A stretch of 64,000 nt of DNA from Cryptomeria japonica (Eukaryota > Streptophyta > Pinopsida > Cupressales > Cupressaceae): the NCBI RefSeq assembly GCF_030272615.1, contig NC_081410.1:289541957-289605956 (forward strand), in the 5' to 3' direction. The translations under genes were made by a program, and so were the position numbers. The notes under the pieces were generated by a model. The model ran no database searches. It was not told the DNA's origin and was given only the letters and a program-made list of their open reading frames with translations. This document shows, one piece after another, positions 1-10,497 of the stretch. Position 1 is the first letter of the stretch. The number at the start of each line of letters is the position of its first letter.

Positions 1-12
1 TTGTTTCCACTT

Positions 13-1218
13 TTACCATAAATAGTACCTTGTAGGATTTACTGGTGCTGATACATCTATCTTAGTCAATTTCTCACTTATAACCATAGTTGAACCAACT
101 CGTTTAGAATTTTCCATACTAAATTTATTCAACAACTCCCTAGCATACTTAGTTTGACAGATGAAAATACCTTTATCAATCTGAGTAATATGCAAACCTA
201 AGAAAAAATTCATCTCTCCAATCATAGATATCTCAAATTCATTCTTCATATTATCAGAGAATTTCATACATAACTTATCCTCACCTCTAAAAATGATATC
301 ATCAACAATCAATATGTCATCATCTGTGATCTTATAATATAAATTACTGATAGCATTACCTTTAGTGAAACCAATCTTCAAAAGATATTTATCCAATCTT
401 GCATACCAAGCTCTAGGGGCTTGTTTCAATCCATATAAAGCTTTCCTTAACCTGCAAACCATGTTTTTGTCATCTGAAAGTAAAAATCCATCAGACTGCT
501 CAAAGTAAACTTCCTCTTCAAGATCTCCATTCAGAAATGCATACTTAACATCATTTTGATAAACCTTGTAGTTCTTATGGGCAGCATAAGCAAGAAACAA
601 TCTCATAGCTTCAATCCTAGCTATCGGAGAAAAAGTCTCATCATAATCAATTCCTTCCTTCTGAGAATATCCTTTACAAACCAATCTAGCCTTATTCCTC
701 ACAACTTGTCCATCTTCATTCAATTTATTCCTAAGAACCCATTTAGTCCCAATAACATTCTTATTTTTAGGCCGAGGAACTAAAGTCCATGTATTATTGT
801 TTTCTATCTAATCTAATTCCTCTTCCATAGCTTTCATCCAACATTCATATTTACATGCTTTAATTATTGCTACCATTTCAATTTGAGAAATTAAACATAC
901 CTCATCAGCTGCCATACCTTCTTCTTGTCATCACTCCTTTATTCTTGCCTCCAATGATTTGATCTTCTGAATGATTTAAGCTAACATACTTAGGAGTCTT
1001 TTGATTTTTTGTTTCTCTGCTATGATCTTCAGTTACTGTTGAATTTTTTGATATTGTCGAAGTAACTGGTTCAACATTCTATTGTGGTGTAGGTGCTACC
1101 GGTTCTCTGTCATAAGTTTTGATTTGACTTCCGTTCATCTCATCCACCTTAACATTAGTGCTCTCCATAATTCTCTACAATCTTTTGTTATATCTATATG
1201 CTTTTCTTTCGTTAGAAT
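13..1218 (-). pseudogene. Copia-A pol: end of integrase and reverse transcriptase
   Basis: Read from 1218 downward, the sequence first gives the linker after integrase (NVKVDEM-like), then a decayed stretch with stops, then an open 236-codon block (723 to 13). That block is a clear Ty1/copia reverse transcriptase. It has [18 protein letters not shown] just upstream, [20 protein letters not shown], the palm motif [18 protein letters not shown], and [12 protein letters not shown]. The catalytic pair reads IVDDI, with both Asp kept. RNase H is not in the window. Stops upstream of 723 and loss of the flanking parts make this a dead copy. Confidence 0.88.
1214..1218. repeat. Target site duplication of Tat-1 (left)
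   Basis: AGAAT directly precedes the TG of the left Tat-1 LTR. The same five bases follow the CA of the right LTR at 34752-34756. This fixes both ends of Tat-1 and shows it inserted into the Copia-A integrase region. Confidence 0.9.
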
Positions 1219-2382
1219 TGTAATACCTTAAAATTGGTCATCTAAACCATGGGCCCCTAATATCGACAACATCACCAAGGTCCTAACCAAAGGCAATTAA
1301 ATCAATCTTGAGCACATTATTAATTCTTTAATCATCAAATGTCACATGGAAAATCAATTACTCAATGAATCATTTTGATCAATTATCCTATTTTAATTTA
1401 TTAAATATCCTTGCATATTTAATTAATTAATAAATTTGCCATTACTCATAAAAAAGGAATTAATTGATTACATAAGAGGAATTAATTACAAAGCAAGAGT
1501 TGAATTGAAAATAAAATAAAATAATTGAATTGAGAGATAAATCAAACTTGAGATATTATTTCTTTTTCTAAATTAAGAACTTGAAATTAGAAAAACAATT
1601 AATTGAATTATTTATCATTCTCTTTTTGGAACTCAAAGCTTTTCAGAAAAAGAAGTTCAGTTGCATTAAAAAGACTTTTTTTTTGAATAAATCAAATAAT
1701 CATCTATTTTTATCACAAATGCATGGAATTAATTAATTCTTATTTCCAAAGCAAACTTGAACTTCTTATCTAAATACATTTCAATTAAACTATAACTGGA
1801 ATCTATCTCAAGGTTAACTGAATCTGATTTCTCAATTATTTTAATTAATCCTAAATTGAGCTTTTTCTTGACCTCTCTTGTAATTCTCTATAAATTCAAC
1901 CTTTAGCTCTCATCCAATCACCCCAGATATATTTGAGAATCAACCCAGAGAAATTTGAGAATCACCCCAGAGATTTTTGAGAACACGCTTGGAGATTATT
2001 AATACACTGATTTTGCTCTAGAGTCATTGAATATATTATGTTTTTTTTTAAATTATTTGCATCCATATTTAGTTTATCCATATTGCTTAAATCCATACTG
2101 CTTGAATTCGTTATTGCTTGAATCTTTCATCCATCTTACATCCATTTAGCTTAATATCATGGTCATATAGATTAAATCCTTCATCTTGGTGTAGTCTAGT
2201 CACTGGTATTGCTTATCAAAATCTGAGAGCAATCTTATACTCACATCCTTTAGAAGGCAATTGGTCGATTTGTTATGGTTTTATTATTCATACTTATATC
2301 CATCTAACCATACATGCAATGACTTCATTGAAGTGTTGTGTCTTGTAGATGCAAATTCTTATTTTAGTTTTTCACACACACA
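1219..2382 (+). repeat. Tat-1 left (5') LTR
   Basis: It starts TGTAATACC and ends in CACACACACA. It aligns with 33569-34751 throughout. Relative to that copy it lacks about 40 bp near 1365, where a repeated AATCATT-type sequence flanks the gap. The same LTR occurs in reverse at 35570-35912 plus 42633-43486 (Tat-2). A TATA-like box lies about 670 bp from the start. Confidence 0.93.
1888..1896 (+). promoter_or_regulatory. TATA-like box of the Tat-1 5' LTR
   Basis: CTATAAATT lies mid-LTR, followed by pyrimidine-rich sequence that could hold the start site. The same box is found at the equivalent place in the right LTR (near 34280) and in reverse in Tat-2 near 42755. It is a candidate based on position and motif only. 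Confidence 0.5.
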
Positions 2383-3909
2383 TCTCTGGTGCACACCATG
2401 GGGGCAGAAGACTACATTTTTCGGCCTCCAAGACTGATTCTTTTTATTTTTGTTATTTTTCAGATTTTTTACTTTTCGGATTTTTGGCTGTACAACCTTT
2501 GCATCATATCGTATGACATTTCTCACAGGACATAATGACAAACTGCAGGTGTTGTGCGAACTGGAATCCTGTATCGTATGAGATTAAATACTGTAGTACA
2601 ATTCTGTAATTTTCTTGGTTAAAAAGACAAAAAAAAGCAAATTTCATTATTCTGAATTTTCTGTTCAAATTGATTAGTACTGACGACTGACCTTGGTTTT
2701 TGATATGTCTATCTTAGAATTTTTCACAGCCTAATTAGTTTTTGCAGAATACTCGTTGAAGAATATGCTTGTCGCACAAAGACAATATAGCCACTGATTC
2801 GTTGTCTTTGCAGGTTGCCTAAGAAGAATTGACCAAACATCATGTATTATTTCAATTCACTTTTAGACACCTAAATTGCTATCTGGTTAAAGAAAAAATC
2901 TATATTTCATCTTTTGAGTAAATTCTGAGAGGTAGGAGAGTATGCTCTTGTCTTTTTTTTAGACAATCAAAAATCCAGACCCTTGAGGTGTTTTCTTTGT
3001 TTGATATTTGTACATCTTTAGCAGGCCTGCCCTCCTGAGGAGCTTAAAAACTCTTAAAGACATTACGGTCAGTGTGAGGGGAATGACCTAAGTGGGGATG
3101 GCTAAATGCCAAGTACTCCAACCCACTATAAAATAAACGTGATTTGATGAAAATCAAGTCAACGACAGTGCTTGCGAATAGCTCTCCTCCTTACCTTCGG
3201 GTATATTAAACCTTGGTTTTCAAGGTTGGGAGACCTCTTAATTGAGTTTATACCTCGACGCGCCGAACATACCCCTTACTAGATCCAATTAAAATTAGAA
3301 GCTACCTGGTTCACCTCTGAAAGGGGGATAATCTTTATGCAAGAGAGATAGTAACTCTCCCAAGATACTTGTCATTTCGCCCCCCCATTAGCATTTGGAG
3401 TCGGATAATATGATGTTGAGAATCTATTGCGTGAGACTCAATGGCTGTATTCTGATTAGCTATTGGGTGTGTACCTGAGTCTGTGAGAAAAGGTTTTCTT
3501 CTCTCACCAAATTCCGTAGGGCTTGCATGCTGTGATTGGAGTTACTATTCATACTACGTGTTTTCTATGTCTTCATCCCTCAAACTAAAATTGGAATACC
3601 AAAATTGGAGAAAACAAGAAACAACTCAGTGATCAAAAACTCTATCCATGTCATAACTAGTCCATCCTAAGTCGAAATTATGTCCAAACTAGTCTATCCT
3701 AGTCAAAACTCAATCCATCTAAGAATTGGTCATACTCAGTTGTCATACTCAGCTATTGAAAAAACTCAGAATTTTTATCTCTGTCCTGTTAATAGTCATA
3801 CGAATTTGATCATTTATCATCCTACTTCATATCCTGTGTCATACAAGTCTAATTATTTGTCATTTGAGCTCAATCCTTTGTTGTACAAACCCTGATACTT
3901 TGTCATATA
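2383..3909 (+). other. Tat-1 leader, first part, non-coding
   Basis: No credible ORF is present. About 2930-3130 has blocks shared with element E at about 62530-62740: TAGGAGAGTATGCTCT, GGCCTGCC, and GGGAATGACCTAA. This supports a common leader module. From about 3640 to the N1 insertion a short motif around TGTCATAC recurs with small changes and continues after N1 at 10500-10700. Confidence 0.6.
2387..2402 (+). other. Candidate primer binding site of Tat-1
   Basis: TGGTGCACACCATGGG begins four bases after the LTR. It starts with the TGG expected from pairing with a tRNA CCA end. I cannot assign the tRNA. Element E has a similar TGGTGAACCCGATGTG after its LTR. Confidence 0.45.
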
Positions 3910-4694
3910 TGTTGGCATATACACACTCCAATGAGATATTGTATGTGATTGAAGGTTTTTTCATTGATGGCAACCTTAAAATCCTATGGCACCGGTAAAG
4001 GAATTATACTGACATTAGTAGATCACACTCTACACCAGCACTCAAGACACTAGCACCGGCACAAAGGAAAGAAGTATACCGACAAGATTTTGTTATATTA
4101 TATTTTGTTTATTATTGTAAAAACTTTGTAAGCCGACTTGGAAAATTGTAAAATGACTCTTATATATAAAAGAGATCATTGTAGACATTGGTAATAGGGA
4201 AGTAGCAAAAAAAAAAGTAAAAATATTAGGTAGACCTATTATGTGAAATATAGGCTAAGGGTTTATGTAAGAAGCAGAGCAGCAACCGGTACTGGATCAG
4301 GCATTATAGATGCTATTGTAAAGCAGTACAAGATATTGGATTTGTATAATCCTCATTGTAAGTCAGTGAGACTTCCCATTGAGTAGTGAGCTCTAGGCAG
4401 TTGGCCTTCTTGCATGTGCAGGCCCCTATTGTAAGTAATTTTCTCTTATTGGCCAGTGAGTGAATAATGTGGGTCACAAATCCCACCAAGGTTTTTCCCA
4501 CACCAGGTTTCCTCGTTAAAACCTTGTGTTATGGTGTGCTTTTCATGTGGATGTTCTTAATTCTATTTATTGCATTATTTCTTGCATACCGGTACACTAT
4601 TATAATATGTTCTACATGTTTTAATTCAAGAAATTCTACTCACCGGTTAGATACTGATTCACCCCCCCTCTCAGTATCTATGGGATTCCTAACA
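3910..4694 (+). repeat. N1 left (5') LTR
   Basis: It runs from TGTTGGCATAT to CCTAACA and matches 9701-10497. It contains a strong TATA box (TATATAAAAG, 4163-4172). Near its 3' end is a GATTCACCCCCC tract followed by CTCTCAGTATCT, shared with the other copia-like LTRs here. Confidence 0.92.
4163..4172 (+). promoter_or_regulatory. TATA box in N1 LTR
   Basis: TATATAAAAG is conserved in all four N-element LTRs (also near 9965, 36192 and 42049), embedded in a larger conserved block. It is the likely core promoter for the genomic RNA. Confidence 0.65.
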
Positions 4695-4696
4695 AT

Positions 4697-4708
4697 TGGT
4701 ATCAGAAC
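4697..4708 (+). other. N1 primer binding site, tRNA-iMet type
   Basis: TGGTATCAGAAC lies two bases after the LTR. It is the plant initiator-Met primer site TGGTATCAGAGC with one change. N2 keeps the perfect form at 36747-36758. Confidence 0.85.
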
Positions 4709-4765
4709 TTGGTCCTCTATTTTCAGAAGCCTAACAACTTGAGGAAGATCTTGACACCGGTAAAG

Positions 4766-5911
4766 ATGAAGCAACTTGAAGGAGCTCTTTCAGACTATGA
4801 TGCAGAGAAATTGAAAAATATCAAACTAGAAGATGATTTAAGGGCAGCTCAGGATATCATTCAGGAACTTCAAGAAAATTTTATTGTTGCAAGAAATAAG
4901 AGAAGAGAACTTTGTGAAAAATTGTAAAATGAGAATGATGAAAAGGAATCACTTAATGATATGATAAGCAAGTTGAAACAAGAGAACATGACAACAAAGA
5001 ATGAGATGCAGGATATGACTATGAGATTTTGCAAAGAGCTTGAGGATAGGAATAAGAATGAAGAAGAATTGACCAGAAGACTAAGTGATGCAACAAATGA
5101 GAACACAAGACTTAGCTATGAAAATGACATGTTGAAGATAGATCTGATGCATACTCAGAATGACTCAAATGAACTGATGAGACAAAAAGAAGTCTTAGAA
5201 AGAGAACTAGAAACTACAAATCAACATAAAGAAAATTTCAAGAAAAGCTTAGAGGAACTTGGCACCTTGCTGAAGAATCAAAAACCTAAAGGTGACACTT
5301 TTGGAATTGGCTTTGAAGTTGGTGAAAGCTCGGGTACTACAAATACTCAAGATCACAGCAAACTGGTAAGATAACCTAATGCTTATAAATTCAAAGGAAA
5401 ATGATTTAACTGTAATAAATATGGTCATAGAGAAAATGAATGTAGATCTAGAAATTATCAGAATATCAACACACCCACCGGTCAATGTTCTAAATGCAAC
5501 AAAGTTGGTCATAACTATGAAAATTGCAGAATGAATGTGAGATGTTATGTTTGTGGAAGATTTGGACATTTATCTAATCAAAGCAGAACACAAACCGGCA
5601 TAGGTTATGAGAAAGATATTCAAAAGAATAATGTAACTTGTTATGCATGTAACAAGATTGGGCATATTGCAAAATTCTGTAGAAGTAAAGGAACACCGGT
5701 AGACAACAAAAGTTCTAGCTTGAAAGGTAAAGAAAAAGTTGAAGAGGTTAACAAAGAATTCTCAAAACAATGGATTAGAAAAGCTGATCTAAATATTGGG
5801 AATACTCCTCCACCGGTAGAACAAATCAATGCTTCACCGATAGGATAGAGTGATGCTTCATCGGAAGGACAAAGTAGTGCTCTATCGGCAGGAAGTTCTT
5901 CATCTAATTGA
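4766..5911 (+). pseudogene. N1 gag-like protein: coiled coil plus four CCHC zinc knuckles
   Basis: One frame runs from ATG 4766 to about 5911, about 380 codons, broken by stops near 4926, 5374, 5403 and 5846. The first 200 residues are a charged heptad-rich coiled coil (KLKNIKLEDDL, ERELETTNQHKENFKKS). Knuckle 1 has lost its first Cys to a stop; the next three read CSKCNKVGHNYENC, CYVCGRFGHLSNQS (last Cys lost) and CYACNKIGHIAKFC. A Ser/Pro-rich tail follows. Zinc knuckles fit nucleic-acid binding in a gag/nucleocapsid. A coiled-coil N-terminus is unlike the UBN2-type gag of Copia-B. The stop at 5846 is shared with N2 and may be the real end. Confidence 0.8.
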
Positions 5912-6066
5912 AGAAATTTTCCTTGAGGGTTTGGCAATCTAATGACACATGTTCTATTATTCCCTCAGTTAGAGATAAGAAGTTGAAAATTACTTTTTAT
6001 CGATAGACAATGTTAAGAGAATACTTAACCGGCATGCATTTAATGTGGTAGATGGCAAAAAGACAC

Positions 6067-6073
6067 TATAAAA
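6067..6073 (+). promoter_or_regulatory. Candidate internal TATA box upstream of N1 ORF2
   Basis: TATAAAA lies about 145 bp before the ORF2 ATG and is followed by CTCCATTTCATTTCAC, which could be an initiator region. N2 has TATAAAT at the same place (38129-38135). This suggests ORF2 has its own promoter. It is inference from motif, spacing and conservation. Confidence 0.4.
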
Positions 6074-6214
6074 TTAAGGTTTTGGCTCCATTTCATTTCA
6101 CCGAGATTTCAAACCTACGAAGAGTGTGAAGATTCCGAGCTAAGGCATTTCGAGCAGGAGACAAGAACACTCCAAGCAATCATCCATCCTAAAGGCAGTA
6201 AAAGGTATTTAATC

Positions 6215-9200
6215 ATGGCATCCACCTCTGCAATTGAATATATAGAAAACCCTACTATTATTGAAGTAATAAAAATACCTAGGCCCTTATTTCAGTTAGT
6301 TCATGAGGTAGCAAAGAAAGATGATACCTTAGGTGCTTTTTCTCAAATTCCCAAGGGAGTTGTCTATACTGAAGACCCCAAAATTTACATCCACTGCAAC
6401 ATTGAGGAACTACAAGATGAAGAGATTAAAACCATGTTTAAAACTATGATATGTGATAAAACTGGCAACGTAAAAGATGAACACAAGATCATTGAAACCC
6501 TAGGATTTACAGAGATCCTTAGCATTCCTGAATTCCCCAAGGATGTGATTAGGATAGTCTTAAGTAGGGTACATGTTGAATTTTTCTGGTTAGATGTAGT
6601 CCACAAAATCACTAAGGAAGCTGTGAAAGCTGTCATAGGGTTACCAACCATCGGTAAAAGGCCAGATAAAACCAAGAAGGTATCCAATGACCTAGTTACA
6701 AACCTAACTAGTGCAACATTCGACAAAAGGTCCCTAAGAGTTAATGATGTAACAGACATTAATGTGAGATTTATCAGCATGATATTAGGGTATAAAGCCA
6801 CTCATGCAAATAGACTCAATTCAGTTTCAAGTTTATGTATTAAGAATTCTTATGATATGGTCATAGATAATGCAAAGATTGATATATGTGAGTGGTTAAA
6901 GGATGAGTTAATTGACAACCTTGGAAAGATTAAGAAGGACAAGAAAGGAACTTTCAGGTTTGGAAATCTGTTAGTATGTTTGATGCTACATATAACCAAA
7001 TAGATTCCCAGTATAGGCTATAAAGAACTTGGATATGATATACCGATAGGTAAACAGTTAACAAAACTATTCAATAACATGGGAGAAAACAAGGAAAACA
7101 ATATTCATGACTTCTTTCAAGCATTAAAGGCCAAAATGAACAAAAGAATCAGGTTATCACAAAAGATTGTCGACAAATACAAAGATGAAATATGCTTTGT
7201 AATCAAGAAGGATGAAATTTGGATGGAAGCAGTCATCCCTAGGACAGTTTGGGTAATCGAGATGGGCTATGAAATAGGTGATCATATAATTGAAACATAT
7301 GCTAAAGCACTTCTAGAAGCCCCCAGAGAACCTAAGGAAGAAATATTTGGTAGTGCAGAAACTATTGAAAGCCAAATACAACCAAAGAAAAGAGTGAAAA
7401 AGGTTGAGGCAGTTGTAAGGAAAGGTTCCAGACAAGCAAAGGCCATCAAAGAAGACGTGTTGGAGAAAACCGGTATAACAGAGAATGAGTTAGCAGCTCC
7501 ACAACCTGGAACTCACCTATCACTAGTAGGTACTTCTTAGGGGAGTGACATGCCTGCAACTTTCAAAAGAGTTGTAAGTAAAAGAGATCCCTCATCGACA
7601 ACCACAACCTCACCCAGGAGGACAGGACAAAAACAACAAGTAGTGAGATCTCTGGTAAGAAAGGCTACACCAAAGAAGAAGAAACTGACACCCAAAAAGA
7701 AGAAGAGGACAAACAAACACTTGGCCCCTCTTGATATACTGCTGAATGAAATTACAGAGGAAGGTAAATTGAAAAATATAGAGAAAATATATGACACTTT
7801 AACTGCTGATGAAAAAGAACAAGTTGAAAATAGTGTTATATTGCATATGGATATGTATAAGAAGTTTTTGATGGAAATAGTAGATGAAATTCTAGATGAA
7901 CTATTTAAGAGACTGGAAGCAAAAAGACAAGCAGTAATAGAACTGGACAAGAAAATAAAGTTTGAAAAGCTACTTGCTATTTATCAGGTAAATTCACCCA
8001 AAGAAATTGATGACCTAATTTCTCAAGCTAGCCGGTCAATATTTTCTACTGCACACCAGCACATTGCTTTAATGGCTGGAAGAGTTAATGAGGTGATTGA
8101 GGAAATAGAAAATGGATGGGATATATTCCTAGTTGAAAAAGAAAAAAAAGAAGAATATAGGAACCCCAAACCCATAAAAGTTTATTAGAAATATAGAGAC
8201 AAGGGTAAAGGTAAAGTTGGTGGACCACCTAGTATCAAGGTTAGAGACAACTTACCCCCACCTCCTTTGATTACTCCACTGGTAAAAACAACAGCAACAA
8301 AAGATCAATCAGTAGCTGAGAGTATGGATGTAGAGGATGGTAATCCTAATCCTGAAGTCTTATATATACTGTGGATGTTGATACTCAAAAGATCAACATA
8401 GTGGTAGACAAAGATACAACTAATAAGACTGACATGGCTAGTGAGCCTCCGGTAGTTGAGCAAACTAAAAACACATAGGAGAAACTGATAGGAGACAGAG
8501 AAAATGGTAGAGACTCAGACTGAGACAATGCAACAAATAGAGCAAAAGGCTCCAGAACAGGAACAACATCAACAACAATAGGAACATAAGGAAACAATGC
8601 CACCAACAACTAGAGAAATAGAAAAACCATTGCTTAAAGAAATGCAGACACAAATAGACCTACCAGAGGTCAATACAAGCTTGGTTACTTCCACTGACAA
8701 TACTCAGAATGTTGGTTCATCATCAGGCTACAAATCAACTAATGTAACTGAGGTACTATTAGATTCAGTCAAAAAGATAACAGACTGCAGCTCACAAGCT
8801 TACAAGGCAATTGATGATACCATACCAATTTTGGAGGTAATTGCTCCTAACTATAATATAGACAATAAAGATTCTTTAGGACAACTTGATACACTGTGTA
8901 AATATATCACATAAAACATTGAGAAAATAAAGGAAGAGTCATTGAAGGATAAAGTAGAAATTGAAAAATAGAAATTCTTTGATGAGCAAATAAAGAAGTG
9001 TAACCGAGATTTTGACACACTTATACCGGAATTGTGTAATTTATTGAAAGAGTACAAAACTCTATACAAAGACACCTGTAAGACAGACTTTTTGACTGTA
9101 GATATAGACAAAAAGATGAGCAAGGTACAAGATGAGATCAATAAACTTGCAGATAATTTTGTTAACTCACCTGATACACTATTATTTTTTGAGGAGAAGA

Positions 9201-9499
9201 TAACAAATTTTGAAGAAGATTTACTTAAATTGGAAAGAGAGAGAGAAAGAATGGTGAATAAGGCAAAACATTTGAGATTAAAACAAAGTCCAAGGTTGGA
9301 CTATCTAGCATCACTATGGAAGGAAGTATTTGAAGCACTAATACAGGGACAGAAAACACCAGTAGAGCATTTGCGGCATCTCATCGGTACAATGTAGAGA
9401 ATAGAGACAATAATAAAGGATATCAAGAAGCTTATGAACAGTATAAACTTGATTTTGGGAGATCTTTTTCAAATTGTAAGCACCCAGTTACAAGGTTGA
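6215..9499 (+). pseudogene. N1 ORF2, conserved large protein of unknown function
   Basis: A single frame of about 1,095 codons is conserved with N2 (38277-41579). Starting MASTSAIEYIE, residues 1 to about 430 look globular (RVHVEFFWLDVVHKITKEAV; FRFGNLLVCLMLHITK). Next comes a Lys-rich stretch with two KKKK blocks that resembles a nuclear localisation signal, then a helical part, an acidic Pro/Gln-rich linker, and a coiled-coil C-terminus ending TQLQG. Stops lie at 7001, 7538, 8186, 8912, 8968 and 9395. A two-base gain near 8370 is undone near 8500. Between the shifts a stop at 8476 matches one in N2. I do not recognise a family and see no polymerase, protease or integrase motif. Confidence 0.75.
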
Positions 9500-9688
9500 A
9501 ACTACAAACTTTACTGACATCTTGACAACCTTTGTCATTGATGCCAAAGGGGGAGTAGTGGGATGAGAAAATTCAATATCACAGGAATCATATGGTCAGG
9601 GGGAGCACACACATTTTTGGTAACATTTTTGGACTTCACATTTTTGGATACATTTTTGAAATTTCTCATGAGTGTTGCCATCAATGCG

Positions 9689-9700
9689 AAAGGGGGAGAT
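9689..9700 (+). other. N1 polypurine tract
   Basis: AAAGGGGGAGAT lies immediately upstream of the right LTR, the expected place for plus-strand priming. The phrase GCCAAAGGGGGAGTAGTG about 140 bp upstream is a near-copy. Confidence 0.8.
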
Positions 9701-10497
9701 TGTTGGCATATACACACTCCAATGAGACATTGTATGTGATTTAAGGTTTTGTCATTGATGGCAACCTTACAATCCTATGGCACTGACAAAGGCATTATAC
9801 CGGCATCAATAGATCACACTCTACACCGGCACTCAGGACACTAACACTAGCACAAAGGAAAGAAGTATACCGGCACAGAGGCCGATAGGGTTTTGCTATA
9901 TTATATTTTGTTTATTATTGTAAAAACTTTGTAAGCCAACTTGGAAAATTGTAAAATGACTCTTATATATAAAAGAGATAATTGTAGACATTGGTAATAG
10001 GGAAGTAGCAAAAAAAAAAGGAAAAATATTAGGCAGACGTATTATGCGAAATATAGGCTAAGGGTTTATGTAAGAAGTAGAGCAGCAACCAGTACTGGAT
10101 CAGGTATTATAGATGCTATTGTAAAGTAGTACAAGATATTGGATTTGTATAATCCTCATTGTAAGTCAGTAAGACTTCCCATTGAGCAGTAAGCTCTAGG
10201 CAGCTGGCCTTCTTGCATGTGTAGGCCCCTATTGTAAGTAATATTCTCTTATTGGCCAATGAGTGAATATTGTGGGTCACAAATCCCACTGAGGTTTTTC
10301 CCACACTAGGTTTCCTCGTTAAAACCTTGTGTTATGGTGTTCTTTTCATGTGGATGTTCTTAATTCTATTTATTGCATTATTTCTTGCATATCGGTACAC
10401 TATTATAATATGTTCTACATGTTTTAATTCAAGAAATTCTACTCACCGGTTAGATACTGATTCACCCCCCCTCTTAGTATCTGTGGGATTCCTAACA
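9701..10497 (+). repeat. N1 right (3') LTR
   Basis: It aligns with 3910-4694 and carries the same TATA box and C-tract. It ends CCTAACA, followed by GTATA, the partner of ATATA at 3905-3909. Confidence 0.92.

Larger units (their letters stand above)
1..1218 (-). mobile_element. Copia-A, Ty1/copia retrotransposon, reverse-transcriptase part
   Basis: This is the 3'-side fragment of a minus-strand Ty1/copia element whose integrase part resumes at 34757-35569. Tat-1 lies between the two parts. The split falls in the conserved FLGYS...KAY stretch at the end of the integrase domain. The two Tat-1 flanks carry the same 5 bp, AGAAT, so the pieces were once contiguous. The 3' end and LTR of Copia-A lie to the left of the window. 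Confidence 0.9.
3910..10497 (+). mobile_element. N1, non-autonomous LTR retrotransposon with gag-like ORF and large ORF2
   Basis: LTRs of 785 and 797 bp begin TGTTGGCATAT and end CCTAACA. A near-consensus tRNA-iMet primer site (4697-4708) follows the first LTR and a purine tract (9689-9700) precedes the second. Flanks are ATATA and GTATA, a target duplication with one change. The interior encodes a coiled-coil and zinc-knuckle gag and a roughly 1,095-codon ORF2. No protease, RT, RNase H or integrase motif is visible, so it must depend on another element. N2 (35913-42627) is a second copy with the same order. It inserted in the Tat-1 leader. Confidence 0.92.

Noticed and set aside
6385-6801. 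138-codon ORF opposite N1 ORF2
   Set aside because: Shadow of the conserved ORF2 frame on the other strand; no conserved start or domain.
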